Assembly (NCBI GenBank): GCA_003576695.1
Contig: QOZQ01000007.1
Coordinates: 259,277-323,276, forward strand
DNA length: 64,000 nucleotides
From: Taklimakanibacter lacteus
Lineage (GTDB): Bacteria; Pseudomonadota; Alphaproteobacteria; Rhizobiales; Aestuariivirgaceae
Reading direction: 5' to 3'
This document shows positions 1 through 8,459 of the stretch, one piece after another (the stretch's first letter is position 1; each line of letters begins with the position of its first letter). The position numbers and the translations under genes are program-made. The notes beneath the pieces are model-generated. The model was not told where the DNA came from, searched no databases, and was given only the letters and a program-made list of their open reading frames with translations.

Positions 1-1238
1 ATGCGATAGAGCCGCTTGAAGCCGTCGACGAGACGGGCGAGGTCGCGCGCATCGGAAGCGAGATTGAGGTCGATCTCGGGCTCGTCCAGAGCTGAGGCGC
101 TGCGCAGGCGCACCGTGCCTTGCGAATAGGACCGGTTCACGCAGACATTCAGCGCCGCGATGCTGCGCCCCAGCGGATGCCAGCCGGCACGGTTCACCGG
201 CATGATGAGCATGTCGCCTTTGTCACACTGGGCGGCGTTGGACGAATAGCGGACGCCCAGGAAGATGTGGCGGCGTTGCCGGCGCGGCAGGCGGCCTTCC
301 GGCTTCATATGCGCGGCGACCGCGATATGGGGATGATCGGTGAGGTTCTCGCCGACGCCCGGAACATCGGCCACCACCTCGATATTGTGATGCCTCAGAT
401 GCCCCGCAGGTCCGACGCCGGAGCGCATCAGCATGGCGGGCGAATGAAGAGCTCCCGACGAGATGATGACTTCGCGCGCTTCGACATGCTGGCGCTTGCC
501 GGCGAGCACGACATCGATGCCGGTGGCCTTGCGGCCGTCGAAGGTGACGCGCTCGACAAAGGCATTGGCGAAGATCGCGAGATTGGGCCGCTTGCGCGTT
601 TCGGCATCGAGATAGCCGATTGCGGTCGAGACGCGCCGGTCATTCTCATTGGAGAGCGGCAAGGGAAAGGATCCGTCCTCGAATGTGCCGTTGTAATCGG
701 GCAAATAGGCATGCCCGTCCTTCTCGACACTGGCGAGCACCGCCTTGGTGAAGCCCGCCCAGTCCGGCGGGAAGACCCGGCGGATCGGAATGCGCCCGTC
801 CTTGCCGTGCATCGGCCCGTCGAAATCGAGATCGCGCTCGAGCTTCCTGAGGAAGGGCAGCATGCCCTCATAGTTCCAGCCTTCGGCGCCCAGCGACTGC
901 CAGTGGTCATAGTCCGAGGGCAGTCCGCGCACGGCGAACTGGCCGTTGATGCTGGAGCCGCCGCCCATCACCTTCGCCTGCTCGAGCTTGGAGGGCCGGG
1001 CGGCACCTTCATTGAGCCTGGGGGAGCGCGTATAGACCTTGAGATCGGTCCAGTGATAGCGCGGATCGAAATAGGAAAGACCCGGATAGCTGTCGGCAAT
1101 GATGTCGGGAATATCGTCGGGCGGCGTGTCGGGGCCGGCCTCGAAAACCGCGACCTTGTTGCGGCTTCCGGCCGAAAGGCGATTGGCCAGTACGGCGCCG
1201 GCCGACCCGCCTCCGACGATGACATAGTCGAATTTCAT
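1..1238 (-). CDS. GMC-family FAD oxidoreductase, C-terminus cut by window edge
   Basis: The protein starts MKFDYVIVGGGSAG, an N-terminal Rossmann FAD-binding motif (GGGSAG), followed by the GMC pattern VMGGGSSING near residue 90. GMC enzymes such as choline or alcohol dehydrogenases oxidise an alcohol with FAD. About 412 codons are present and no stop is reached before position 1, so roughly the last quarter, including the usual catalytic His region, lies outside. The start at 1238 lies 16 nt after the stop of the upstream ALDH, with only a weak ribosome binding site. It is the last visible gene of the hydroxyproline-type operon. The aldehyde it makes could feed the adjacent ALDH; the substrate is unknown. 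Confidence 0.85.
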   Translation of the reverse strand, partial: MKFDYVIVGGGSAGAVLANRLSAGSRNKVAVFEAGPDTPPDDIPDIIADSYPGLSYFDPRYHWTDLKVYTRSPRLNEGAARPSKLEQAKVMGGGSSINGQFAVRGLPSDYDHWQSLGAEGWNYEGMLPFLRKLERDLDFDGPMHGKDGRIPIRRVFPPDWAGFTKAVLASVEKDGHAYLPDYNGTFEDGSFPLPLSNENDRRVSTAIGYLDAETRKRPNLAIFANAFVERVTFDGRKATGIDVVLAGKRQHVEAREVIISSGALHSPAMLMRSGVGPAGHLRHHNIEVVADVPGVGENLTDHPHIAVAAHMKPEGRLPRRQRRHIFLGVRYSSNAAQCDKGDMLIMPVNRAGWHPLGRSIAALNVCVNRSYSQGTVRLRSASALDEPEIDLNLASDARDLARLVDGFKRLYR

Positions 1239-1254
1239 TCTTCTGCCGCTTCAC

Positions 1255-2727
1255 TTATGCGTAGTTGACCCAGACCGCCTTCTTGCGCAGGAAGGCCTCG
1301 ATGCCGGCGCGCCCCATATCCTTGCCGTAGCCTGAGGATTTGAAGCCACCCGCGGGTGAGGTGAATTCCGGCGCGCGGCCGTGATGGTTGACCCACACGG
1401 TGCCGGCCTCGATCCGGTCGGCGGCATGAAGCGCCTTGCTTATATCGGTGGTATGGACGCTCGCCGCCAGGCCGAAGGTCGGATGATCGGCAAGTGCCAT
1501 GCCTTCCTCGGCATCGTCGAAGCGATGCACCGAAGCGACCGGCCCGAAGAATTCCTCCCTGAAGCCGGTCATGTCCTCGCTCACGCCTTCGAGAATGGTC
1601 GGCGCGTAGAAGGCGCCTTCATTGCGGCTCTCCATGAAGCTGCCGCCGGTGCGCAGCGATGCCCCTTCCTTGAGCGTCTGGCGCACCAGGCTGTCGATGC
1701 GGTCCGCCTGCCTGCGGCTGATGATCGGCGCGAAATCGGTGTCGGCATTCCAGGTCGGCCCCGGCTTCACCGCCTTGCAGCGCCGCTCGATCCGGTCGAG
1801 CAGCTCATCGGCGATCTTCCTCTCGACCACAATGCGCGAGCCCGCGGTGCAGACCTGGCCGGCATTGGCGATGAAGGCCGCGGCGATACGAGCCGACACC
1901 TTGTCGAGATCGCCCGCATCGGCAAAGACGAGCTGCGGGCTCTTGCCGCCCAGTTCGAGGGTCAGCGGCTTGATGCCGGCTTCGCGAATGATGGCAAGGC
2001 CGGTCGTGCTCGAGCCGGTGAAGGAAATCTTGCGGATATCCGGGTGGCGCACAATGGCGCTGCCGGTCGTAGACCCAAGGCCATTGATGATGTTGAGCAG
2101 CCCCGCCGGCAGGCTCGCCCTTGCCGCGAGATCGGCGAGCGCCAGCAGCGAATGCGGCGTCAGTTCCGATGTCTTCATCACCACCGCATTGCCGGCGGCA
2201 AGGGCCGGCGCGAATTTCCACGCCGCGGTGATCATCGGGAAATTCCACGGCACGATGGTGCCGACAATGCCATAGGGCTCGTTTTTGACGAGGCTCAGCG
2301 TGCCCTCTTCCGTCGCCGTCACATCGCCTTCGAGCTTGTCGCAATATTCGGCGAAGAAGCGGATCACTTCGGCGGTGCGCGCCACATCGCCGACCGCCGT
2401 CAGCGAGATGAGCCGGCTCGAACCCGCGGCTTCGAGGCGGGCGAGATATTCATTCTGCTCATCGACGAGATCAGCCCAGCGATGCAGAACGCGGGCGCGC
2501 TGGCGCGGCGCAATCCGCGCCCAGCGGCTTTCTTTCAAAGAGCGTCGGGCTTCCGCGACAGCACGCTCGACCGCTTCCGTGCCGCCGTCTTCGATGGCGC
2601 CCATCGGCTGATGGTCGGACGGGCGCAATACATCGATATCGGCCTTGCCGAGCTGAACGAATTTGCCGCCAATATGATGGCCGGAAGGAATGGCGAGTTG
2701 GGCTGGATCGAAAGTCAGGGTCATCAT
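1255..2727 (-). CDS. NAD(P)-dependent aldehyde dehydrogenase
   Basis: This 490-aa ALDH superfamily enzyme oxidises an aldehyde to the acid. Visible active-site motifs are VPWNFP (Asn162), the cofactor Lys185 in VMKTSELTP, the general base Glu258 in LELGGKSP, and the nucleophile Cys293 in NAGQVC. The frame is open upstream to 2856, but ATG 2727 (or 2724) is preceded by GAGGA at good spacing and matches the family N-terminus, so it was chosen. It follows the other ALDH of this operon by 7 nt and precedes the GMC oxidoreductase, so an alcohol-to-aldehyde-to-acid pair is a reasonable inference. The substrate cannot be read from sequence; betaine aldehyde-like or gamma-aminobutyraldehyde-like are options. 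Confidence 0.9.
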   Translation of the reverse strand: MMTLTFDPAQLAIPSGHHIGGKFVQLGKADIDVLRPSDHQPMGAIEDGGTEAVERAVAEARRSLKESRWARIAPRQRARVLHRWADLVDEQNEYLARLEAAGSSRLISLTAVGDVARTAEVIRFFAEYCDKLEGDVTATEEGTLSLVKNEPYGIVGTIVPWNFPMITAAWKFAPALAAGNAVVMKTSELTPHSLLALADLAARASLPAGLLNIINGLGSTTGSAIVRHPDIRKISFTGSSTTGLAIIREAGIKPLTLELGGKSPQLVFADAGDLDKVSARIAAAFIANAGQVCTAGSRIVVERKIADELLDRIERRCKAVKPGPTWNADTDFAPIISRRQADRIDSLVRQTLKEGASLRTGGSFMESRNEGAFYAPTILEGVSEDMTGFREEFFGPVASVHRFDDAEEGMALADHPTFGLAASVHTTDISKALHAADRIEAGTVWVNHHGRAPEFTSPAGGFKSSGYGKDMGRAGIEAFLRKKAVWVNYA

Positions 2728-2734
2728 CAATTCC

Positions 2735-4174
2735 TCAGGCGACCTTGAGATAGGCCGTGCGCAATTCGGTATAGAAGTCGATGACCGGCCGGCCCTGCTC
2801 CTTGACGCCGAGGCCGGAGGCCTTGCTGCCACCGAAGGGCGCCTGGAGTTCGACACCGGCCGTCGGCAGATTTACCGAGGTGACACCGGCCTGGGCCCGG
2901 TTCAGGAACTGATGCGCGCTGGCGAGGCTCGTGGTGCAGATCGATGAGCTCAAGCCGTGCTCGGTGTCGTTGGCGAGCGTGATCGCCTCATCGAGGTCCG
3001 CCACCGTGAACAATGCCACCACCGGCCCGAAAATCTCCTCTCTGGCGATCTTCGCCTCGGGCTTCACATGATCGAAGATGGTGGGCTCGATGAAATAGCC
3101 CGCCCGGTTTTGCCCGCTGTCGCCCCCCAGCAGCAATTCAGCCCCCTCTTCCGCGCCGCTCTTTATATAAGAGCGGATCTTCTCATATTGCCTGGCATCG
3201 ACGACGGGGCCGACAAAGGTCTTTGCGTCACGCGCGTCACCGACGGCGAGCGCCCTGGCCTTCTCGACAAAGGCCTTCGTGAAGGCCTCCTTGATGCCCT
3301 TCTGCACGATGACGCGGCTGGTCGCCGTGCATTTCTGGCCGGCATTGCGAAAGGCGCCCTCGATCGCGGTCAAGACGGCGAGATCGAGATCGGCATCATC
3401 GAGCACGATCAGCGGGTTCTTGCCGCCAAGCTCGCATTGCACCTTGGCGCGCCGCGCCGAGGCCGCCTGGTGGACGGCAAAGCCCACTTTCTGCGATCCG
3501 GTGAAGGAAATGCCGGCAAGGCCCGGATGGTCGACGATCGCCTGGCCGATATCGAAGCCATCGCCATGCAGCAGATTGAGCACGCCCGCCGGGAGGCCCG
3601 CATCGACAAGCGTCTGGGCCATGGCGATCGAGGTGTAAGGCGCCTGCAGGCAGGGCTTCCATACGATGGTGTTGCCGGTGATCAGCGCCGGGCCGATCTT
3701 CCAGGCCGGGATCGACATGGGGAAATTCCACGGCGTGATCTGGCCGACGGCGCCCAAGGGCTTGCGCAGCGTATAGGCCACGACGCCCGGGCGGCCGGAG
3801 GGAAGATTGTCGCCGGTGAGGCGCGTGCCCTCGCCCGCATAGAACTCCCAGACGCGGGCCGAATAGAGCGCTTCGCCGCGTGCTTCCTCGATCGGCTTGC
3901 CGACCTCGCGGCTTGCCTGCTGGGCGATGGCCTCGACGCGCTCGCGCAGGAGGCCTGCCGCCTTGCGCAGGATCTCGCCGCGGGCGATCGGTGTTTCATG
4001 GGCCCAGCCGGGCGCCGCGCGGTTGGCGGCGGCCACCGCCTTGTTCACATCATCGATGCTCGACAACGCATAGTCGGCGATCACATCGGCCGTGTCGGAA
4101 GGATTGATGGCACGATAGGTCGCCTTGCCGGCTGGCGGCAAGGCCTTGTTGTCGATGATATTGCAGACGGTCAT
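2735..4174 (-). CDS. Aldehyde dehydrogenase, likely alpha-ketoglutarate semialdehyde dehydrogenase
   Basis: A complete 479-aa ALDH with Asn150 (TPWNFP), Lys173 (VWKP), Glu248 (ELGGKNP) and Cys282 (NAGQKCTATSR). The KCTATSR and GGKNPLIVLDDADLD patterns are typical of 2,5-dioxovalerate (alpha-ketoglutarate semialdehyde) dehydrogenases, the last step of hydroxyproline and pentose-acid catabolism, giving 2-oxoglutarate. ATG 4174 was chosen over the longer frame to 4261 because AAGGAG lies just upstream. The stop of the upstream ATPase gene overlaps this ribosome binding site, so translation is probably coupled. The 4-hydroxyproline epimerase-type gene in the same operon supports the assignment. 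Confidence 0.85.
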   Translation of the reverse strand: MTVCNIIDNKALPPAGKATYRAINPSDTADVIADYALSSIDDVNKAVAAANRAAPGWAHETPIARGEILRKAAGLLRERVEAIAQQASREVGKPIEEARGEALYSARVWEFYAGEGTRLTGDNLPSGRPGVVAYTLRKPLGAVGQITPWNFPMSIPAWKIGPALITGNTIVWKPCLQAPYTSIAMAQTLVDAGLPAGVLNLLHGDGFDIGQAIVDHPGLAGISFTGSQKVGFAVHQAASARRAKVQCELGGKNPLIVLDDADLDLAVLTAIEGAFRNAGQKCTATSRVIVQKGIKEAFTKAFVEKARALAVGDARDAKTFVGPVVDARQYEKIRSYIKSGAEEGAELLLGGDSGQNRAGYFIEPTIFDHVKPEAKIAREEIFGPVVALFTVADLDEAITLANDTEHGLSSSICTTSLASAHQFLNRAQAGVTSVNLPTAGVELQAPFGGSKASGLGVKEQGRPVIDFYTELRTAYLKVA

Positions 4175-4184
4175 TCGATACTCC

Positions 4185-5036
4185 TTAATGCGTGGCGGCG
4201 GCGGTCTTGCCTTCGAGGAAAGGCCGCAGCAGATCGGCGGTCTCGTGGAACCGGCCGACAAATTGCTTGAGACGCGGATGCTCGGGGTGGAGCAGCACCT
4301 GCTCGGGCGGTCCGTCCGCCGCGATCAGCCCCTGGTCGATGAAGATCACCCGATCGGCGATCTCGAGCGCGAAACCCAATTCATGGGTGACGACCATCAT
4401 CGTCATGCCGCTTCTGGCCAGCGCCACCATGGCCTTCAGCACCTCGCCGACCAGCTCGGGATCGAGCGCCGAGGTCGGCTCGTCGAACAGCATCACCTTG
4501 GGATCCATGGCGAGGGCGCGCGCGATGGCGACGCGCTGCTGCTGGCCGCCCGAGAGCTGCGCCGGGCGCTTGTCGACATGCTGGTCGAGGCCCATTTGGG
4601 CAAGGAGATCGCGGGCGCGCTTCTCCACCTCCTGCCGGTTCTGCCGCTTCACCGTGACCGGCGCTTCCATGACATTCTGCAGCGCCGTCATATGCGGGAA
4701 GAGATTGAACTGCTGGAACACCATGCCGGTCTGGGCGCGGATGCGGTTGACCTGGGCCGGCTTGAGGCCGGCCTTGTCGGCCCCGGACCTGTCGAGATCG
4801 AACAAGGTCTCACCGTCGATGACGATCGAGCCCGATGACGGCACATTGAGGAGATTGATGCAGCGCAGAAGCGACGTCTTGCCCGAGCCCGAGCCGCCGA
4901 TGATGACGACGACCTCGCCCTGCTTCACCGAAAGATCGACGCCGCGCAAGACCTCGGCCTTGCCGAAGCGCAGGCAGATGTCACGGAGCTTGAGGACTTC
5001 CTTCGCGTCTTGCATGTGCATGGCGGTTTTCCTCAT
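4185..5036 (-). CDS. Polar amino-acid ABC importer, ATP-binding protein
   Basis: An ABC ATPase of the GlnQ/HisP class, about 280 aa, that powers import through the adjacent permease. Visible are Walker A (GGSGSGKT), the Q-loop ([10 protein letters not shown]), the signature LSGGQQQR, Walker B with the catalytic Glu (VMLFDEP) and the switch His (VVTHELGFA). ATG 5036 overlaps the permease stop as ATGA. A second ATG at 5021 has GAGGA at 8-nt spacing and may be the true start. Neighbours are the permease, the binding protein and hydroxyproline-type enzymes, so the cargo is probably a proline-like amino acid (inference). Confidence 0.93.
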   Translation of the reverse strand: MRKTAMHMQDAKEVLKLRDICLRFGKAEVLRGVDLSVKQGEVVVIIGGSGSGKTSLLRCINLLNVPSSGSIVIDGETLFDLDRSGADKAGLKPAQVNRIRAQTGMVFQQFNLFPHMTALQNVMEAPVTVKRQNRQEVEKRARDLLAQMGLDQHVDKRPAQLSGGQQQRVAIARALAMDPKVMLFDEPTSALDPELVGEVLKAMVALARSGMTMMVVTHELGFALEIADRVIFIDQGLIAADGPPEQVLLHPEHPRLKQFVGRFHETADLLRPFLEGKTAAATH

Positions 5037-5692
5037 TTCGTCACCATGCCGGCCTTCTCGAGCTTGCGCGACAGAAGGGTCAAGGGCACGAGGACGACGA
5101 CGAAGATCAGGCCGATGGCGGTGTAGATCTCCATCGGGCGATAGGTGAAGCTCGATATATAGCTGCCCTGATAGAGGAGGTCGGGCACGGTGATCATCGA
5201 CAAGAGCGTGGTGTTCTTCATCTGGATGATCGACTGGCCGGCGAGCGGCGGCACCATGCGGCGGAAGGCCTGCGGCAGGATGATGCGGCGCATGCGCTGG
5301 CCATAGGACATGCCGAGCGCGGTCGAGGCATCGGTCTGGCCCGGATCGATCGACTGGACGCCGGCGCGCAGGATCTCGGCATAGAAGGAGCCGACATAGA
5401 AGCTGAGCGCCAGGAAGCCGGCCCAGCCCTTGGTGATGTTCACGCCGAGAAAGATCGGCAGGGCATAGTAGGTCCACAGGACGATGACGAGCAGCGGGAT
5501 GTTGCGGAAGAATTCGACATAGAGGCGGCCGAGCCACACCAGCGGCCGGAACGGGCTCAGCTGGATGAGGCCGATGACGAGGCCGATCAGGAGTCCGGCG
5601 ACGATGGTGGTGACCGTGTAATAGAGCGTGATGAGAAACCCCTGCCAGAGCAGATGGGCGTTGGAAGTCACGACGGTCCAGTCGAAGGTCAT
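5033..5692 (-). CDS. Polar amino-acid ABC importer, permease
   Basis: A 219-aa inner-membrane permease of the HisM/GlnP family, of normal length for this class and with about five hydrophobic segments. The N-terminal [14 protein letters not shown] stretch is characteristic, and the coupling-helix EAA-type region lies around [24 protein letters not shown] 5692 was chosen, with GAGG 7 nt upstream; the frame runs open to 5731 without a better start. Only one permease gene is present, so the importer would use a homodimer. It lies between the binding-protein gene, with a stem-loop in the gap, and the ATPase gene, which it overlaps by 4 nt. Confidence 0.92.
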   Translation of the reverse strand: MTFDWTVVTSNAHLLWQGFLITLYYTVTTIVAGLLIGLVIGLIQLSPFRPLVWLGRLYVEFFRNIPLLVIVLWTYYALPIFLGVNITKGWAGFLALSFYVGSFYAEILRAGVQSIDPGQTDASTALGMSYGQRMRRIILPQAFRRMVPPLAGQSIIQMKNTTLLSMITVPDLLYQGSYISSFTYRPMEIYTAIGLIFVVVLVPLTLLSRKLEKAGMVTK

Positions 5693-5715
5693 GGCACGGC
5701 CTCTTCTCGGTTGGC

Positions 5716-5741
5716 GGCCTGCCGGTCGCAACCGGCAGGCC
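5716..5741 (-). promoter_or_regulatory. Intercistronic stem-loop after amino-acid SBP gene
   Basis: A perfect 11-bp stem (5716-5726 with 5731-5741, GGCCTGCCGGT arm) with a 4-nt loop fills much of the 69-nt gap between the binding-protein stop and the permease start. There is no U-tract on the transcribed strand. It is better read as an mRNA-stabilising or partial-attenuation hairpin than as a full terminator. Confidence 0.65.
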
Positions 5742-5761
5742 TGTTTGCAGACGGCTTCAGG

Positions 5762-6604
5762 TCAGAAGCTGAAGCCCGCGGGCAGGATCGACAGATCGAT
5801 GCCGCGCGATTCCCAGGACCGCGCCAGCTTGCCCTGGGCCAAGCCCAGAGAGCGCTGCTGCAGCACCCAGTTGGTCAGGAAGTTGATGAAGCCGGCATTG
5901 CCGGGCTTGCGCGCCACGGCGAGCGTCGCCGGATTGCGCAGGATGGGCTCGGGCAGCGAGACATCGCCCAATCCCTGCCCGGTGATCTGCAGCGCATCGA
6001 AGATCGAGAAGACGATGGCGTCGGCGCGGTTGGCCTGCAATTCGAGCAGCGCCAGGTTGCGGTCCTCGACCGGCGTGATGGTCGCCTTGGGCAGAAGCGC
6101 CTCGGCGACGATCTGCATGGTCGAGCCCTTCTGGACGACGACCTTCTTCGCCGGATCATTGAGCTCGGCCCAGGTCTTCACCGGCTTGCCCTTGGGGGTG
6201 AGCACCGCCCAGGCATCGGTGAACAGCGCCTCCCAGAGATAGTCGACCACGAGGCCGCGCTTGGGATTGGGATTGACGCCGATGGCGATGTCGATCTTGC
6301 CCGACTGGAAGTCGGCGGCGAGATTGCCCCAGGTGGTCTCGACCGGCTCGATCTTCACGCCGAGCGCCTCGGCGATCTCGGTCAGGAACTCGACATAGAA
6401 CCCGCTCCAGGCGCCGGTGTCCTTGTCCTTGATATAGCCCGGCTCCTCGCCGGTCATCACCGGGATCTTGAGCACGCCGCTGGAGCGGATCTGGTTGAGC
6501 ACGGCCGAGGGATCGTCTTCGGCCGAAGCCGGCTGTGGCGTCAAGATGATCGCAAAGCAGAGCGCCACCAGCGCTGCCAGCGATTTCAATGTAAGCGACT
6601 TCAT
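5762..6604 (-). CDS. Amino-acid ABC importer, periplasmic solute-binding protein
   Basis: A 280-aa periplasmic binding protein of the SBP_bac_3 family (PAAT importers). It has a Sec signal peptide with probable cleavage after the PASA at residues 25-28. The mature part begins with a typical ILRSGVLKIPVMTGEEPGY-like stretch, followed by the second-lobe hinge pattern FQSGKIDIAIG. It delivers an amino acid to the adjacent permease and ATPase. The start at 6604 has a strong GGAGG. It lies 52 nt after the epimerase stop in the same operon, which points to hydroxyproline, proline or a related imino acid as ligand (inference). Confidence 0.93.
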   Translation of the reverse strand: MKSLTLKSLAALVALCFAIILTPQPASAEDDPSAVLNQIRSSGVLKIPVMTGEEPGYIKDKDTGAWSGFYVEFLTEIAEALGVKIEPVETTWGNLAADFQSGKIDIAIGVNPNPKRGLVVDYLWEALFTDAWAVLTPKGKPVKTWAELNDPAKKVVVQKGSTMQIVAEALLPKATITPVEDRNLALLELQANRADAIVFSIFDALQITGQGLGDVSLPEPILRNPATLAVARKPGNAGFINFLTNWVLQQRSLGLAQGKLARSWESRGIDLSILPAGFSF

Positions 6605-6656
6605 TTACGCGTCCTCCTTCTTGTTTGAAGCGTAACCTCCCCTGCCGGCAGGATGC

Positions 6657-7649
6657 CTACCGGCAAAGAAACCCCTCACCGATCGGATCGTCCGCTTCGA
6701 GAACGATCGTCGTGTGAGCCGTGATATGGGCCTGCCCCTCGATCTCGGCGATGATGGCGGGAAAGCCATCGACCTTCGTCTCGCCGGCGATGCGGGCGAG
6801 AAAGGGCACGCCCAGAATATTCTTCGCCCGGTAGACGCCATTGGCGGGAATGCGGCCCTGGCGCCTGAGCTGGGCGAGCCGCGCCGATGTCCCGGTGCCG
6901 CAGGGCGAGCGGTCGAATTTGTTGATATCGAGAACCAGCAGATGCGTGCTTCCTTCCGCGCCGTGATCGGCATGGAAGAGGACGCTGGGCGCCGGGTCGT
7001 TGCCGATCAGCGTGTTGCCGGCGAGCTTTTCCTTGAGCTTCGTCTTGATGACGCTGCCGAGGCGCAGCAATTCGCTGACATGGCCGGGCTCGAGCTTCAC
7101 GCCGAGGGCCGCGGCATCGACAAGCGCATACCACATGCCGCCATAGGCGAGGTCGGCGGAGACAGGCCCAAGGCCTGCCACATCGACAGTGACCTTCTCG
7201 ATCGCCAGGTAGCTCGGCACGTTGCGCAGGCGCACCGACCGGAGACCGCCGTCCTTGCCCCAGACGAGGCCGACCGTGACGATGCCGGCCGGCGTTTCCA
7301 GCGTGAAGCTGTCGCCGGTCGCAGGTGAGATCTGTCCCGAGGCGGCGAGCGTCTTGGCATAGCCAATGGTGCCGTGGCCGCACATATCGAGATAGACATA
7401 GGAGGAAATGAAGAAGGCGCCGTAATCGGCGACCCGCGACGGCACCGGCACGAGGCCCACCATCGCCGCATGGCCCCTGGGCTCATGCAGCAGCAGCGTG
7501 CGCAGATGATCGAAGCGGCGGCGGAAATCGTCGCGGGCGTCGCGCACCGAATTGCCCGAAAGAGCGGGAACGCCGCTCAGGATCACACGGGTCGGGTGGC
7601 CTGCCGTGTGCGAGTCGATGACATCGAAAGAGGACGCAATACGCAGCAT
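6657..7649 (-). CDS. Proline racemase-family enzyme, probable 4-hydroxyproline 2-epimerase
   Basis: A 330-aa member of the proline racemase superfamily. Both catalytic cysteines are present: Cys90 in DMCGHGT and Cys250 in SPCGTGTSA. Two Cys fit proline racemase or 4-hydroxyproline 2-epimerase rather than trans-3-hydroxyproline dehydratase, which has Thr at the second site. The semialdehyde dehydrogenase and amino-acid importer in the same operon favour the epimerase: trans-4-hydroxy-L-proline to cis-4-hydroxy-D-proline. It follows the GntR gene by 6 nt. The next two expected enzymes, a D-hydroxyproline oxidase and a deaminase, are not seen in the visible part. Confidence 0.88.
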   Translation of the reverse strand: MLRIASSFDVIDSHTAGHPTRVILSGVPALSGNSVRDARDDFRRRFDHLRTLLLHEPRGHAAMVGLVPVPSRVADYGAFFISSYVYLDMCGHGTIGYAKTLAASGQISPATGDSFTLETPAGIVTVGLVWGKDGGLRSVRLRNVPSYLAIEKVTVDVAGLGPVSADLAYGGMWYALVDAAALGVKLEPGHVSELLRLGSVIKTKLKEKLAGNTLIGNDPAPSVLFHADHGAEGSTHLLVLDINKFDRSPCGTGTSARLAQLRRQGRIPANGVYRAKNILGVPFLARIAGETKVDGFPAIIAEIEGQAHITAHTTIVLEADDPIGEGFLCR

Positions 7650-7655
7650 TTGGGA

Positions 7656-8336
7656 TCATTCCTTGCCGAAAGTCTCGGCGATGGCCCCCCGCATGAACTG
7701 CCAGATGTAGTGAATGATGTATTCGGTGAGTTCCTTGGCGCGCTCGGGCTGCCCGGAAACGATCGCCTCATAGATCTCGGCGGTGCGCGACATGGTGATG
7801 TCGACGATCTGTGGATTATGGGCATAGCCGATGAAGCGGTAGCGCAGCGCCTGCTTGTCGAGGCTGGCGAGCAGGCGCTTCAAAGTGCGGTTGTCGGAGA
7901 GATCATAAGTGAGCGCGGAACCCCGCACGTCGACCATGAAGAACTCACGGCCATCGCCCCTCGCATGCGCCGCGCGCAGCTCCTCGAGCAGGCCGGCGAA
8001 CTCCTTCTTGCGCTCGGCATCGGTCGACTTTGCCGCCTGCTCGGCGGCAACGCCTTCGAGCTCGATGCGGCAGGTATAGATCTCGTCGAAATCCTTGAGC
8101 GACAGCGGCGCCACCCAGATGCCGCGCCGCGCCGCGCGCAGAACGAGGCCGTCGCGCTCCAGCAGCCGCAATGCTTCGCGCACCGGCGAGCGCGAGACGC
8201 CATAACGGGCCGCGACCTCTTCCTCGGTCAGGCGCGCCATCGGCGCCAGCTCGCCCAGGATGATCGCCTTCTCCAGAAGGGCGGCAAGGCCCTCGGGAAT
8301 GGCGGCGGAAAGATCATGACGAAGAGGTTTGTTCAT
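7656..8336 (-). CDS. GntR-family (FCD) transcriptional regulator of the operon
   Basis: A 226-aa GntR protein with an N-terminal winged HTH (residues about 15-75, core TEEEVAARYGVSRSPVREAL) and a C-terminal all-helical FCD ligand domain with the usual acidic and His positions. FCD regulators commonly bind carboxylate or amino-acid effectors. It is the first gene of the minus-strand operon, and a 28-bp palindrome lies 6 nt before its start codon, so it probably represses its own operon by covering the translation start and promoter region. The effector is likely hydroxyproline or a breakdown product (inference). Confidence 0.9.
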   Translation of the reverse strand: MNKPLRHDLSAAIPEGLAALLEKAIILGELAPMARLTEEEVAARYGVSRSPVREALRLLERDGLVLRAARRGIWVAPLSLKDFDEIYTCRIELEGVAAEQAAKSTDAERKKEFAGLLEELRAAHARGDGREFFMVDVRGSALTYDLSDNRTLKRLLASLDKQALRYRFIGYAHNPQIVDITMSRTAEIYEAIVSGQPERAKELTEYIIHYIWQFMRGAIAETFGKE

Positions 8337-8342
8337 GTTCCG

Positions 8343-8370
8343 TATTGTATGGTGTATACACCGTACAATA
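8343..8370. promoter_or_regulatory. 28-bp palindromic operator upstream of gntR
   Basis: Positions 8343-8370 form a near-perfect inverted repeat: thirteen of fourteen pairs match, the exception being 8350/8363, around a GGTGTATACACC core. It lies immediately before the GntR start (8336), where the ribosome binding site would be. Size, symmetry and position fit the operator of an autoregulating FCD-GntR dimer. Confidence 0.8.
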
Positions 8371-8459
8371 TTAAGATACCGTCCCCTGAGTCAAGGCTTT
8401 CCGGGCGGATCCCCGAAGAATCGCGCGCAGACGGCTTAACTATCTGATTTATTTTGAAT

